Positions 33,307 to 43,256 of a stretch of 64,000 nt of DNA are shown piece after piece (position 1 is the first letter of the stretch; each line of letters starts with the position of its first letter). The stretch comes from Stentor roeselii (lineage: Eukaryota; Ciliophora; Heterotrichea; Heterotrichida; Stentoridae), in NCBI GenBank assembly GCA_006503475.1, contig RSEH01000155.1, positions 1 through 64,000 of the forward strand. Direction: 5' to 3'. The position numbers were made by a program, and so were the translations under genes. The notes under the pieces are model-generated. The model was not told where the DNA came from and searched no databases. It saw only the letters and a list, made by a program, of their open reading frames with translations.

Positions 33307-33921
33307 ATGAAAAAGGTAGTAATTCTATTTTTCTTCACAGTTTTATCAACCTCAATTACCTGCAATATAAAAAACTGTGAATTTTGTTCTCCTTCATCTC
33401 CTTCAATATGTATCAATTGCAAAACTGGATTTCAAAGATCACTTTCACACGGCTGTGAAATTTCTCATTCACTCACAGGACAAAACATAGAAAATTGTAA
33501 TCTCGCCGTTGATTTTAACTGCATTCATTGTTCAGAATCATTTAAAATCGTCTCAGGTCGTTGCGATCCAATATGTCCTGAAAATTGTGAATGTTTCGAG
33601 CCAGGAAAATGTTTACCTGATATTTTCAATTTAAGTAAAACATCTAGTGATATTCCTATGAGTTCAAATGAAAATTGCTTAGAAAACTGCGAGAAGCAAG
33701 AGTTTTACAACTCTGAGAAGTCTGAAACCATTCAAGTTATTTCAAGTTCTGCAGGGTCTGGGTTGGGTGGAGGGTCGATTGTGCTTATCATCATTTTGTA
33801 AGATTTATTCAGGATTTATGGATTTGGGTATTACTACAGAAAAGAACATCCAATTTTCTGGTACTATTTAAGCTTCCAGTGCATATGGAATAACCATTCT
33901 AGAGTTACTTCAATGAATTAG
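33307..33921 (+). CDS. small Cys-rich single-pass surface protein
   Basis: A 199-aa protein in two exons (33307-33797, 33813-33921). It has a signal peptide (1-18), Cys-rich repeats of the growth-factor-receptor/furin type (CEFCSPSSPSICINCKTGFQ; CPENCECFEPGKC) and, only after splicing, a membrane span (SIVLIIILIYGFGYYY) with a short cytoplasmic tail. Unspliced, the span is cut short and could be mistaken for a GPI signal. Such proteins are common on ciliate surfaces. It lies between the two double-flytrap receptors but on the other strand; any link is speculative. Confidence 0.8.
33798..33812 (+). other. 15-nt intron in the Cys-rich surface protein gene
   Basis: GTAAGATTTATTCAG, phase 2. Retention gives an immediate TAA; removal completes the membrane span and tail. 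Confidence 0.87.
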
Positions 33922-33928
33922 TAATTAA

Positions 33929-34060
33929 ACTTTAATAATCTTAGATTAACCACTTCCAAATGAAATTAATGAACATATCCATCTTCATTACTTTAATAGT
34001 CTTAGATTAACCACTTCCAAATGAAAATTCATGAAAATATCCATCTTCATTACTTTAATA
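33929..34060. repeat. 61-bp tandem duplication
   Basis: Copy 1 33929-33989, copy 2 33990-34051, and the first nine bases of a third at 34052-34060. The copies share CTTAGATTAACCACTTCCAA and CATATCCATCTTCATT-like segments with few differences. It sits between the 3' ends of two convergent genes. Confidence 0.85.
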
Positions 34061-34098
34061 ACAACACCTTCAGATAAATCATAAAAATTATCTAATAA

Positions 34099-37000
34099 CT
34101 AAAAATTTTCTATTCTAGTATTATCCCGAATTTCAGCTGCTTGAGAAGTAATAACAGTCGCACCAGAAGACCTATCAAGTTGCGAAACAGCATTTTCCAA
34201 TTTTTTCACTAAAACATCTCCTCGAAGATAATCATTTTTTTTCTCATCTTCAGGATTGCTTTCATTATCATCCTCATAATTCACACTCGAACCACTCCTG
34301 AAGTGTTTCTGAAAAAGTTTTGCCATCGACTTTTTCTTACTCAACAGAAAAATTCGAGGAGCCTTTGCCGAAAAAAAAGCTCCAGAAAAGAAAATAACTC
34401 CGATTCCAACAAAATAAAAAATCACAACAACTAATCCATTCGAGGCATAAGGATAAATAGAAGACAACAATATGCACCAAAAGGCAACAAATAAAAAAGT
34501 GATAAGAGAAATATTTGCTCTTTCGTAGTTCATCGGCTTGTAAAGCCAGGAGATAATCACAAGTCCAAGAACCAGAATCGCTGCAGTAAAGCCAACGAAA
34601 TTCTTGTTGAACATTCCAAGAACCGCATTGGTCATGACGAAAATCACTTGAAAAACGCTGAGAATTGAGTAAAAAGAGGTTTTTACTTTAATGTTCAAAT
34701 TTATCAGCTGATTTTCCCAGACTGGCCTGATAATCGTGCTGATAAAAATGTATAAAAATAATCCTACTCCGCCTGCGGCGGAGTATTTAAAATGTTTTCC
34801 AGTGAAGCAGAAAGAATGACAGTCTCGGTCTAAGTAACTATCTTCTAATCTCTCACCGATACTTCGAGAACACATGAAAATATTCATCAAGTTAGAAGTG
34901 ACAGGGATAAAAAGTAAGTGTCCATAAAGTGGTAGTAAAATATCAGCAATATCTTTTAATTTACTCAACAAAAAGTACCTCTGGATACAAGATTCATTAG
35001 CTTTCAAAAAAAGAAGTACCAGGACGATATAAACATAAACAAACCAAAGATTTAATTCATACAATTTCCAGAACTTGAAAAACTGAAAGTCATACAAAGA
35101 GACCCAGTTCATTCCCAAGAGCTTTATTAAAGGACTGGACAGTATCAGTTCATTATTATCCAAAGCAAGTAACTGAACCGTATGAACCACAATATAACCA
35201 AAAACAATATAATCCCCAATATCAACTTCTTTTCCATTTTCCAGAAGTTGAAAATTCTTCTCAAAAAATCTGGTAGCTAAAAAAGCAGCTAAACCCGCGA
35301 CAACAGTTAAAACAACAGCAAGAGCGATAACTACTCTTCTAGCTTTATCACTATTCCTAACTTTTCTCTGGTCTACTTCACATTTTCCGAAATCAATAAA
35401 GTTGCTTGGAGCTTTTTCAGAGCCATCAGGCCATTCAACAGATTTTGAATATTTAATGATTTGTGAGTCGTATTTGTTCATACTGACGTAATATGAAATT
35501 GAGTATTGACTTGTAGTTGAATCGTATATCAATTGCCCGATGTTTACTCTGAAGGTGGCGACAGCGTTGCTGTCGGATAAGAAATAAATCGTTCCCATGC
35601 ACCCGACGACCCTTTGAAGCCGCATGGACTTTAAAAGGACTTCTTGAAGTTCGTAGTCTTCGCCGAGGTCCAGCAGGTGTTGAATTGATGCCTTGATGAC
35701 TGAAATCGCGTCAAAAGTAATGCAGAGATGAGTCAGTTCGAATGAATATACTGAAGCCATTTCATTGTAAATCTGTTGACCATAGTCACCAACCCACTCT
35801 TGATACGCGAAGAAGTTTAAACCTTTATGAAACTCGTGAATCTTCATTAGTAACCCCGGGTCTTCAGTGAAGTTGATCGAGTAATACATCGAAACTCCTC
35901 CGAACGCGATGACATCTTCTTTACGAAGACCTACATCGTAAAGACCTTCCAAGATATAAGCACTGTAAGGTGTTGCTAATAAATAAATTCGACATTTAGA
36001 GTTCTTTGCGAATTCAAAGAACTCTTTATAGTCATTTAAGTCCTTTCTAGTGAAATTCGCTGGAAAGAGTCTTAAGTTTTCAGGATTTACGATAGTGATG
36101 TTGATTGAGTTGATGATATTCAAGTACTCCAAGTACTGAAGTTGATAAGCCTCATCATATGACCCGAAAAAAATGATAGAGTCCCATTTGAAAGAAAGCA
36201 TGAATAATAAAAAACTTTCACCGTAGTCGAAATTTGACATTCCTAGTTTTAAAAGTTCAGGATATTTAATCTTGTCGTTAAGGGCCTCGATCAAGGACAT
36301 AGGAGCCAATTGTGGAATATTCTTTTGCATTGCCTTTAACGTCAGGTAGTTTCCCATTGTTCCGACTGAAGAAATACTTGTCAAATAAGCGATTCCCATG
36401 CGATCTTGTATTTGACTGAAGCACTTCAGATATAAAGAAAAGTCAAAGTACCCGTTTCCGCAGTCAGTTGGGAAGAGCTCTAAATGAAAATTCGGAATTT
36501 CACTTAATAAATTACTTCGATTCACTGCGTATTCAGCTCCTTTGTAACCACTCGCGTAGGTCTCGTCAGTCACGTTCATATTCGGCTCTGAAGTGCCATT
36601 TGCGATTGAAACAACGATCGGGGTGGACCCTAAAGAAGCTTCTTTCAAAAAAGTATTTCCAGGAAACACAACCGTTTCAGTAATACTCAACTTTTCACCA
36701 ATAGTCCCTACTTTAACCCTCCTCCCTTCCTGAATATTCACAACTAAAAGTTCTTTTGTGCAAAAATGACCTTCACAATAACTTTCCAGAAAAGATTTCA
36801 AAGATTTTCCTTCTGCCAGATTTAAAAGGTTTAAAATAATCGCAACTTTTAAATCTTCTTCAGTTTTTGATTCCTCAGCTCCTGGGTAGGTTAAAAGGAC
36901 TGAACCGTTCAGGTAAGCTGAAGGTGAACCATCAGGACTAAAAAGAAAATGAGACCCGGGAAGCTCAAGTTTCTGTTTTTGGATGTTTTTTTGAAGTGAT

Positions 37001-37593
37001 TTTAAAGAATTTCCTTTACCTAAAAACAAAATTTTTCGAATTCCTGAAGCTTTTATGCATTTTTTTGTCACTTTTTCGAAGAAATCCTCTGATGTGGATT
37101 CAGTCATCGTCAAGAAGTACTTTATTTGAGAGGAAAACTCGGATTTTACTGAACTCGCCATTTGAAGGTCGTTTTGTGAAGAAGTGGAAAAAATGCTGAA
37201 GGAGGTCCAGCCTAAATAATAAATCAACTCATTAATACTATTTTTTTCAACTTCGAAGGAGCTACGAAGGAAAAAACGGAACTTTGAGTAGCTGGAATCG
37301 GAATTTTGAGTTAATGAAAGATAAACTGTTTCGAATTGCTCGCAGATTTCGTCGAGAATTGCAAAGTTTTCGATGTTTTCTGTCAGGTCGAGAAGAATTG
37401 GACTTGATGGACTTTTTAGCATTAAATCCAATAGTGAGGCAGTTTTTTCGCTGATGTTTAGCTTTTGGCAGGGCCCTAGGGTTTTTTCTAGATTGGTTAG
37501 AAGAGAGGTTGATGTCTCTGAACTGTATACAAGAAGGTAGTCTGAGGAGTCGAGTGATCGGGTGGTTATCAGTAGCAATAGGAATAAAATCAT
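34099..37593 (-). CDS. double Venus-flytrap receptor-like membrane protein (paralogue B)
   Basis: An 1164-aa tandem paralogue of the protein at 28719-32147, with the same layout: signal peptide, two flytrap-like regions (about 18-335 and 345-725) and about nine membrane spans (about 755-1090). Shared landmarks include VSIANGTSEP, ELFPTDCGNGY, DVGLRKEDVIAF, a CMGTIYFLSDSNAVATF segment, WPDGSE and NFIDFGKC. It has a longer cytoplasmic tail (about 70 residues), acidic then Ser-rich. No kinase or cyclase domain follows, so any signal must pass to a partner. Ligand binding is inferred from the fold family. Confidence 0.82.
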   Translation of the reverse strand: MILFLLLLITTRSLDSSDYLLVYSSETSTSLLTNLEKTLGPCQKLNISEKTASLLDLMLKSPSSPILLDLTENIENFAILDEICEQFETVYLSLTQNSDSSYSKFRFFLRSSFEVEKNSINELIYYLGWTSFSIFSTSSQNDLQMASSVKSEFSSQIKYFLTMTESTSEDFFEKVTKKCIKASGIRKILFLGKGNSLKSLQKNIQKQKLELPGSHFLFSPDGSPSAYLNGSVLLTYPGAEESKTEEDLKVAIILNLLNLAEGKSLKSFLESYCEGHFCTKELLVVNIQEGRRVKVGTIGEKLSITETVVFPGNTFLKEASLGSTPIVVSIANGTSEPNMNVTDETYASGYKGAEYAVNRSNLLSEIPNFHLELFPTDCGNGYFDFSLYLKCFSQIQDRMGIAYLTSISSVGTMGNYLTLKAMQKNIPQLAPMSLIEALNDKIKYPELLKLGMSNFDYGESFLLFMLSFKWDSIIFFGSYDEAYQLQYLEYLNIINSINITIVNPENLRLFPANFTRKDLNDYKEFFEFAKNSKCRIYLLATPYSAYILEGLYDVGLRKEDVIAFGGVSMYYSINFTEDPGLLMKIHEFHKGLNFFAYQEWVGDYGQQIYNEMASVYSFELTHLCITFDAISVIKASIQHLLDLGEDYELQEVLLKSMRLQRVVGCMGTIYFLSDSNAVATFRVNIGQLIYDSTTSQYSISYYVSMNKYDSQIIKYSKSVEWPDGSEKAPSNFIDFGKCEVDQRKVRNSDKARRVVIALAVVLTVVAGLAAFLATRFFEKNFQLLENGKEVDIGDYIVFGYIVVHTVQLLALDNNELILSSPLIKLLGMNWVSLYDFQFFKFWKLYELNLWFVYVYIVLVLLFLKANESCIQRYFLLSKLKDIADILLPLYGHLLFIPVTSNLMNIFMCSRSIGERLEDSYLDRDCHSFCFTGKHFKYSAAGGVGLFLYIFISTIIRPVWENQLINLNIKVKTSFYSILSVFQVIFVMTNAVLGMFNKNFVGFTAAILVLGLVIISWLYKPMNYERANISLITFLFVAFWCILLSSIYPYASNGLVVVIFYFVGIGVIFFSGAFFSAKAPRIFLLSKKKSMAKLFQKHFRSGSSVNYEDDNESNPEDEKKNDYLRGDVLVKKLENAVSQLDRSSGATVITSQAAEIRDNTRIENF

Positions 37594-38560
37594 TTATAAC
37601 ATCGTTTATGGTACTGATCAATGTTAAGGATAAAACTAACATATTTTTAGGTGCTGGTGTTTATGAATAAAGAAGAGAAACTAGCATAAGAAATATCGTA
37701 TTGGGCAATACTAGGGCGAGGAAATATACATGAATACTTTGCATTAGTTATTTTGATGATTTTTAATACATTTTTGCAAAGAAAACCTAAGAGAAGGCTG
37801 GTGAAGAGCCATTTTGTTTCATGGATCTATTTTATTTTTGATCAAATGAAATCAGGGAAGTTTAAACTACAAATTTTCTTCAAGTTGTCTGTAGTGAATA
37901 GTCTAATTAGCAGTAATACTTAAGAATTTTTAAGGAATATTAAATATAAAGATTTTTTTAAATATGTTTAAGTTTGTAAAGTTTTGAAAGCTTTACTCAT
38001 CAAACATAAGAATTGATAATTTTTTATGAATCTTTCAAGGAAATTATGACTTTTTATAACGAAAGATAAGTAAAAATTAAAAAACTAGCTGATGGAATAA
38101 GGTTTATTATTAATAAGGATATAGTCAGATTGAAAACTTCTAAAATTTTAACTTTTACATCATATATACATGGTTTCTAAGGTTTTATCTTTCTCATATA
38201 TATCAGAATATATTTAACTTGGAAAAATTCGTAAAAATTTCAAAAATTTAAAAAAAATTTTTATCCTTAAAGACTTGCCTTCTGATTTATTCCTATATTT
38301 ATTTCTTTTTGTTTTAATCAAAAACTATTAACTGATAAAAACAAATTATAAACTTTAACCGATCCAATCTCCTCAACCAAAGAATTCAACACCATTCAAA
38401 AAATCTAATTTCTAAAAAACTCTCTTAATTTTCTTTAAAACTTTAAATCTAAACAAATCCAAACAAAAAAAACTAAAAAAGCTAAAATTTCCCAATCTCC
38501 CCCAAAATTGCTAAAAATCTAAAAATCTAAAACTACAGACATCTTTAAACAATAAACCCA
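37594..38560. promoter_or_regulatory. divergent intergenic region, receptor B and unknown gene
   Basis: 967 nt without a gene. The 180 nt before 38561 are A/C-rich and G-poor on the plus strand, and contain a triple CTAAAAATC-like run at 38511-38533, 30-50 nt before the start. Confidence 0.4.
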
Positions 38561-39277
38561 ATGCAAAAGTTAAAATCCCTTCAAAAAGCCCTAAACCTCA
38601 AAAAACCCTCAGAAAAACCAGCAATTCTCTACAAGCCCGACTTAAAACTCGGAGTTTCAGCAGAGTCTCCCGAGACCTTCCATTTAAAATTCACTAAAGT
38701 TCTCGACTCAAAAGCGAAAAATCGTGAAATATCAGGAAAAGACCATTCTCCAGGTGTTTTTTTATCAGACCTGAAGATGAACAACGTTTGCATGCGTTCA
38801 AAGTTCATATACGAAGACTATTCAAACCAAGAAGCCTTTAGCATCGACGTGCTTCCTTTAAAAGAACAGATCGATTTAATTCAAAACGAGGAAGAAAGGG
38901 TCAGATGTCGAACTCCTTTTTATAAAAGATGGAAAAAACAAGGAGAAACTCTTGAAAAGTTCAAAATTTCAAGAGGCGACTTCACTGTCGAGGCAAACCA
39001 GTTAAAAATCACTAGAAATACCACTGGAAAGGTCCAAACGTTGAAAAATCTTCTCAGTCGTCGAAAAAGTACGAAAAAAAAGAACAGGTTTAAAGCAGGA
39101 GTCGAACCTGAAGTCCGATTTTTAACAGCTGATAAGAAAATGAGAAGAACGAAGTACCTTGAAAGTGATTTTAACTCTGCGAATGCATTTAGTCAGGAAA
39201 TTGACTACTTTGAGAATAAACTGGTTTTAGTACCTGAGAGAAAAAGGTGGTGTTATAATTTGGACTGTAAGAAGTAG
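38561..39277 (+). CDS. basic protein of unknown function
   Basis: A 238-aa Lys/Arg-rich protein. No domain is recognised. There is a strongly basic run (LLSRRKSTKKKNRFK, about 165-182) that could bind nucleic acid or microtubules or direct nuclear import. The start is the first ATG after an A/C-rich leader and the frame is intact. Confidence 0.7.
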   Translation: MQKLKSLQKALNLKKPSEKPAILYKPDLKLGVSAESPETFHLKFTKVLDSKAKNREISGKDHSPGVFLSDLKMNNVCMRSKFIYEDYSNQEAFSIDVLPLKEQIDLIQNEEERVRCRTPFYKRWKKQGETLEKFKISRGDFTVEANQLKITRNTTGKVQTLKNLLSRRKSTKKKNRFKAGVEPEVRFLTADKKMRRTKYLESDFNSANAFSQEIDYFENKLVLVPERKRWCYNLDCKK

Positions 39278-39372
39278 AATAATAAACAATGCAAAGATAA
39301 TCATGAAATAATCAAACCTTTCATGGAATAGCCTTGAAGCTAGTCTTAACTGAAAACATTCAAAATATTAAA

Positions 39373-39867
39373 ATGGAAGACTCAAGAGTCACTTTCACTG
39401 ACTATCAACGAGCGGAACTCGAAAATTCCTTCAAAAAATTCATTCCGACCACCGAAGGAAAGATTTCAATAAACACGGTGAATTCTCTCTGTCGTTCACT
39501 CGAAACCTTAAAACATCCAAACATCGGCAAGTCAGTCATCAGAGGTCCTTTAACCTTTCCCAACGGTGACCAAGAATGTGACTTCGAATACTTCATCAAG
39601 TTAATCGAAGACACTCTTTCAGACCCATCAAAATTCGAAAAAGCTTTAGACCAGACCTTTAAAATGATGGACATCCAAATGAAAGGCGCGATAAACAGCG
39701 AAGACTTGATAAAAATCTCTGAAGTTCTCAATGAAAACATATCCAGTGACGAAGAAGCTGTAAGAATCCTTCAACGCGCTGAAAGCGCGTCAGGCGAATC
39801 TCGAATAAGCAAGGAAAGTTTAAAGACTTTTCTGAAAAACGACTTAGACCGAAATTACATCCCATGA
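39373..39867 (+). CDS. EF-hand-like protein with degenerate loops
   Basis: A 164-aa protein from the ATG at 39373 (MEDSRVTFTDYQRAEL); the frame is open to 39334 only through a TTG. Its size and helix pattern are those of a calmodulin/centrin-like four-hand protein (AELENSFKKF, ALDQTFKMMD), but the loops (DIQMKGAINSED) lack most calcium-ligating acids. It may bind calcium weakly or not at all, as some centrin or dynein-regulatory light chains do. The next gene starts 15 nt after its TGA. Confidence 0.65.
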   Translation: MEDSRVTFTDYQRAELENSFKKFIPTTEGKISINTVNSLCRSLETLKHPNIGKSVIRGPLTFPNGDQECDFEYFIKLIEDTLSDPSKFEKALDQTFKMMDIQMKGAINSEDLIKISEVLNENISSDEEAVRILQRAESASGESRISKESLKTFLKNDLDRNYIP

Positions 39868-39882
39868 ATTAGTTAATATAAG

Positions 39883-41379
39883 ATGGGCATTTGTTTGTAT
39901 ATTTCCATCATCGCCTTTTCCGGCTTTCTCTTTTCATGGCTCGTTCCAATGCTTGACAATCTTTCATCGATCTACCCGTCGATCCTGTTAATCGAGGGGA
40001 TGAAGAAAGTGAATGAGCCTCCACTTTACTCTGCCTTGTTACAGACTTTGCAGTCTTTCGAAAACATTCAAAAGGAAAATAAGTCAAGTGAAGTGCCTTT
40101 GTATGACGAGGCGACTACTGTGATTCCTGCAGTGGGAAGAGATTGTTTGACTCTTTATTTGATTAGAAATGAGATAAACAATGAGATGCCTGCAGCGCCT
40201 GAGGCCACCCGGGTAAGAACGATTTCAAGAGATGTGAAAGATTTACTTAATGATGAAGGAGAATGGAATGAACAGTGGAATTTTCGCTTTGATGGAGAAC
40301 TTTACTTGTTAAGTAGGACGTCATGTGGAAATCAACTTGCTTTTATTTACAAGCATAAATTTGCTGAAAGTGTTGAACAACGAGTTAGGTACTTCCCGGA
40401 ACTAAACTCTTCATTGTTTTTTGATTTCGCTTTGAATGGATCGAATGAAGTTTCTTCGTTTTCAATGTGTGATGGTGTTTTTGTTTATTCGAGAGTTGAT
40501 GGGTTCTACTCGTTTCATGTATTGAGACTTGTAATGGATGGCGATAAGGCTTTCTTGCAAGAGGTTGATAAGGGAGAGGTGGTCAATAGGACTGCCTTGA
40601 GGGTTAATGAGGTCACTGGGGTGAAATTGGTGAAAGTTAATGAAACGCTGTTTATTTTCCAGTTTAAAGCGATTCAGACTAGTTCTCAGAGCTCTCCTAG
40701 AGTGCAGTTAAGCATTTTTTCGTTTAACAATAAAAGCACACTGCTGGGAAATCTTTATAATATCAGCTTGGCGGATTATGTTGAAATGGATGAGAATTTT
40801 GATCTTTTGAGTCTTCCCATGATTAGGGCTTCTAATAGTGACTCGATATTTGTTGGGCATTATAAAAGCTTTTTGATGTTCATTCGGTACATGTAAGTCT
40901 TAAACAGAGATGAGCACTTCGAAGCTTACTACGTATCGAGCACCTTCGCCGCTGATTTCTCTAAATTCGACATCCTAGACTCAGGCGAGTTTATTTTGAT
41001 GGTAAAAACTAATTAGTCCATCCCAGGGAGCAACGAAAAAGAAAGACTAAGATTTATTCGAGTAAACTCAACAAAAGATCACGTCAAAGAAGGTTCCTTC
41101 GACCTGGCTTTAGACCATCTTCCAAACTCTTTGATGGAAAAAAACATAAAAAATTTGAAGTTGATTGAAAATAACAACAAAATCTTTGCACTTGTTTTTT
41201 ATAGCAATGGAGTCTTAGTCGTTATTGACTTTAATGGATTTATTGGCTCTGAGCATAATTATGACTTCAGGGAAGATAGAATGAATGGAGAAATTTTAAC
41301 TTTTCTTCTTGTTGTTTTCGTTGGATTTTGGATGTTTTGTGGAAGTAGGGTCAGGGTTAGGTGGGGTAATTTTAGGTAA
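39883..41379 (+). CDS. glycosylated single-pass membrane protein, three exons
   Basis: A 488-aa protein from exons 39883-40892, 40908-41001 and 41017-41379, joined across two 15-nt introns. It has a hydrophobic N-terminus (signal or anchor, 1-27), at least six N-glycosylation sequons in the main body (for example LNSSLF, LNGSNE, VNRTAL, VNETLF, YNISLA), and a membrane span close to the C-terminus (EILTFLLVVFVGFWMF). The body looks beta-rich. It would face the lumen or outside. No family is recognised. Its stop is 9 nt before the GPCR start. Confidence 0.78.
40893..40907 (+). other. 15-nt intron 1 of the glycosylated membrane protein gene
   Basis: GTAAGTCTTAAACAG, phase 2, gives TAA if kept. 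Removal continues the frame as RYIDEHFEAYY. Confidence 0.88.
41002..41016 (+). other. 15-nt intron 2 of the glycosylated membrane protein gene
   Basis: GTAAAAACTAATTAG, phase 0, ends in an in-frame TAG if kept. Removal continues as FILMSIPGSNEK. Confidence 0.88.
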
Positions 41380-41388
41380 TGAAAATAT

Positions 41389-42234
41389 ATGGAGAATAAA
41401 CAACTTTTGGTTTGGCTTAGCACTCAGTATGCGGCTAATGGTTTAAGTGCTTTTGCTTCTTTGTTAGTTGTTTTGGTTTATCTTTGTGCGAAACCTTTGC
41501 AGAGTGCTAGTTTTCGAGTTGTGTTTTGCTTGAGTATTAACAATTTTATCAAGGCTGTCATGATGTTGGTCCCTGGTGATATAAACTCTCTAAATTCCAA
41601 TCTCTGTTCAGCAGTAGCATATTTATTCTACTCCTCCAGTCTCTCCAGTCTTCTATGGACCCTATGCATAGCACTAGACCTATACCAAATTTTAATAAAC
41701 CGTTCTCCAGAGATCAAGAAGTATTTTAAATACTATTTAATAGCATCGACATGCATTCCGTACTCAATCTGCCTGATTCCATGGGTTCTCTCATCCTACC
41801 AAAGCACAAATTCCAACTGTTTACTTTCCTCAAGTTCTAAATCCGCAGCTTTTCGTTTAGCTCTTTACTACGCCCCAGCCTGTTCAGTGATTTTTCTAAG
41901 TCTTTTAATCTACATCAAACTTTTCCGACACATTCGGGACATGGCTCCTCGAAATCTTCATCAAGATGCAATAAAACTTTTGTATTATCCAATTATCCTC
42001 ATTGTTTGTATTGTCCCTGTCTTCATTTGTCGACTTGTTCAATTTATTTTTAAAGAAGATTTTTTCGAATTTTTCATATTTTCCAGCTTTTTGTGGAGTC
42101 TTCATGGGTTTTTCGATGCCCTGGCTTATGCGATGAGCAAACCTGTCGTTGGATATGTCAAAAGTAAAGTCTTTTTGAAGGAAAATACTTTGAATGAGTC
42201 TGAATTTGCTGAAGTGGAAAGAGGGGGATTATGA
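41389..42234 (+). CDS. cAMP-receptor-like seven-pass GPCR
   Basis: A 281-aa seven-helix membrane protein. Spans are visible from ANGLSAFASLLVVLVYL (1), FRVVFCLSINNFIKAVMMLV (2), SSSLSSLLWTLCIALDLY (3), YLIASTCIPYSICLIPWVL (4), LALYYAPACSVIFLSLLIYI (5), LLYYPIILIVCIVPVFIC (6) to FFIFSSFLWSLHGFFDAL (7). The pattern resembles the cAMP receptor/slime-mould CAR-like family (class E), which is common in protists. The cytoplasmic tail is short. The extremely close upstream gene suggests shared transcription or a very short leader. Confidence 0.8.
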   Translation: MENKQLLVWLSTQYAANGLSAFASLLVVLVYLCAKPLQSASFRVVFCLSINNFIKAVMMLVPGDINSLNSNLCSAVAYLFYSSSLSSLLWTLCIALDLYQILINRSPEIKKYFKYYLIASTCIPYSICLIPWVLSSYQSTNSNCLLSSSSKSAAFRLALYYAPACSVIFLSLLIYIKLFRHIRDMAPRNLHQDAIKLLYYPIILIVCIVPVFICRLVQFIFKEDFFEFFIFSSFLWSLHGFFDALAYAMSKPVVGYVKSKVFLKENTLNESEFAEVERGGL

Positions 42235-42253
42235 AGTCTTGATTAAATAATTA

Positions 42254-42658
42254 TTAGCGGTTTTTGGTCCATCTTTTGAATATTGCTAAGAAGACTGGGT
42301 GGAAAGCGTGAACGTGGATGTCGGCTAAGGCGGTTTCTTTGAAGATCCAACCGCAGATGAAACAGGTGACACCTCCGTATCCCACGTGAGTTGTCAGAGT
42401 TCTTGGAACCGTCTCAGGATGATTGGTCATAATATGCAAAAGATATTTATCCTTATTCAAAAAGCACTTATTGCAAATGGTGCACAAAGGGTGAGACTGA
42501 AGATGCACAACTTTTGTAACACAACTCGGTATCGGACTATTACAAATATTACAGTTTTCAGCCAAGTCAGGTAAAAAGGAAATCCGATGAACTTGCAGTC
42601 TTTCTTGATCCTTAAAGAACTGATTACAATCAGGACATACATATCGTCCAGAAATCAT
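42254..42658 (-). CDS. small C2H2-type zinc-finger protein
   Basis: A 134-aa protein with several Cys/His pairs: CPDCNQFFKDQERLQVHR (residues about 8-25), CNICNSPIPSCVTKVVHLQSH, CTICNKCFLNKDKYLLH and CFICGWIFKETALADIHVHAFH. The spacing fits three or four C2H2-like fingers, some degenerate. It may bind nucleic acid or proteins. It ends 20 nt from the convergent GPCR gene. Confidence 0.75.
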   Translation of the reverse strand: MISGRYVCPDCNQFFKDQERLQVHRISFLPDLAENCNICNSPIPSCVTKVVHLQSHPLCTICNKCFLNKDKYLLHIMTNHPETVPRTLTTHVGYGGVTCFICGWIFKETALADIHVHAFHPVFLAIFKRWTKNR

Positions 42659-43256
42659 TTATAAGGGGCCTAATTAATAAATAACATAAAAATGCTGTAT
42701 TCTTTAAATCTTTATTCTACCAAATGGGCAGGTTAAATTCAAGATTTCTTCAATCATAAAAATCATTTATTTTCACTTTCTCTCAGTTTTAGATATGACT
42801 GAAATTGTTTTTGATTATTATGAAAAACTCTCAGATTTTAATAATTTCGGGCATTGATATGCTTTATTGGTGTAAAAACAAATTATTAAGAAAAAATCAG
42901 TATTTTTTAACTCATTTATCTTTACTGAAATCTTCGGATATTGGTAAACTTTATGCTAATATTGTAATAATGAGTTGATTATTGACCAGATAAGAAATTC
43001 TTTAGGGATTATTGCTTAATTAGTGTTTTTTTAGAATCAGTTAATAGCATCAACTGATATTTTTCAGATATCATGCATCATACAAGTGAATAGAATCCAT
43101 TTCAAGATAGCAATGCTTTATATCAAATGAGCCTTCTTCTTAAATCGGTCTGAATGAACAATAATAGACTTTCAAATAAACATAAGTATTAATCATAATT
43201 ATTTTTAAATCCTAAATTTGCTATCATTATTTAATCTTCATTCGACTCTGAAGTAG
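42659..43256. other. intergenic AT-rich region
   Basis: About 600 nt with no long frame and no clear element. It separates the zinc-finger gene from the end of the GTPase/HSP20-like gene. Confidence 0.5.

Noticed and set aside
28719-37593. Reading the two receptors as ordinary class C GPCRs
   Set aside because: About nine membrane spans and two flytrap regions do not fit that family.
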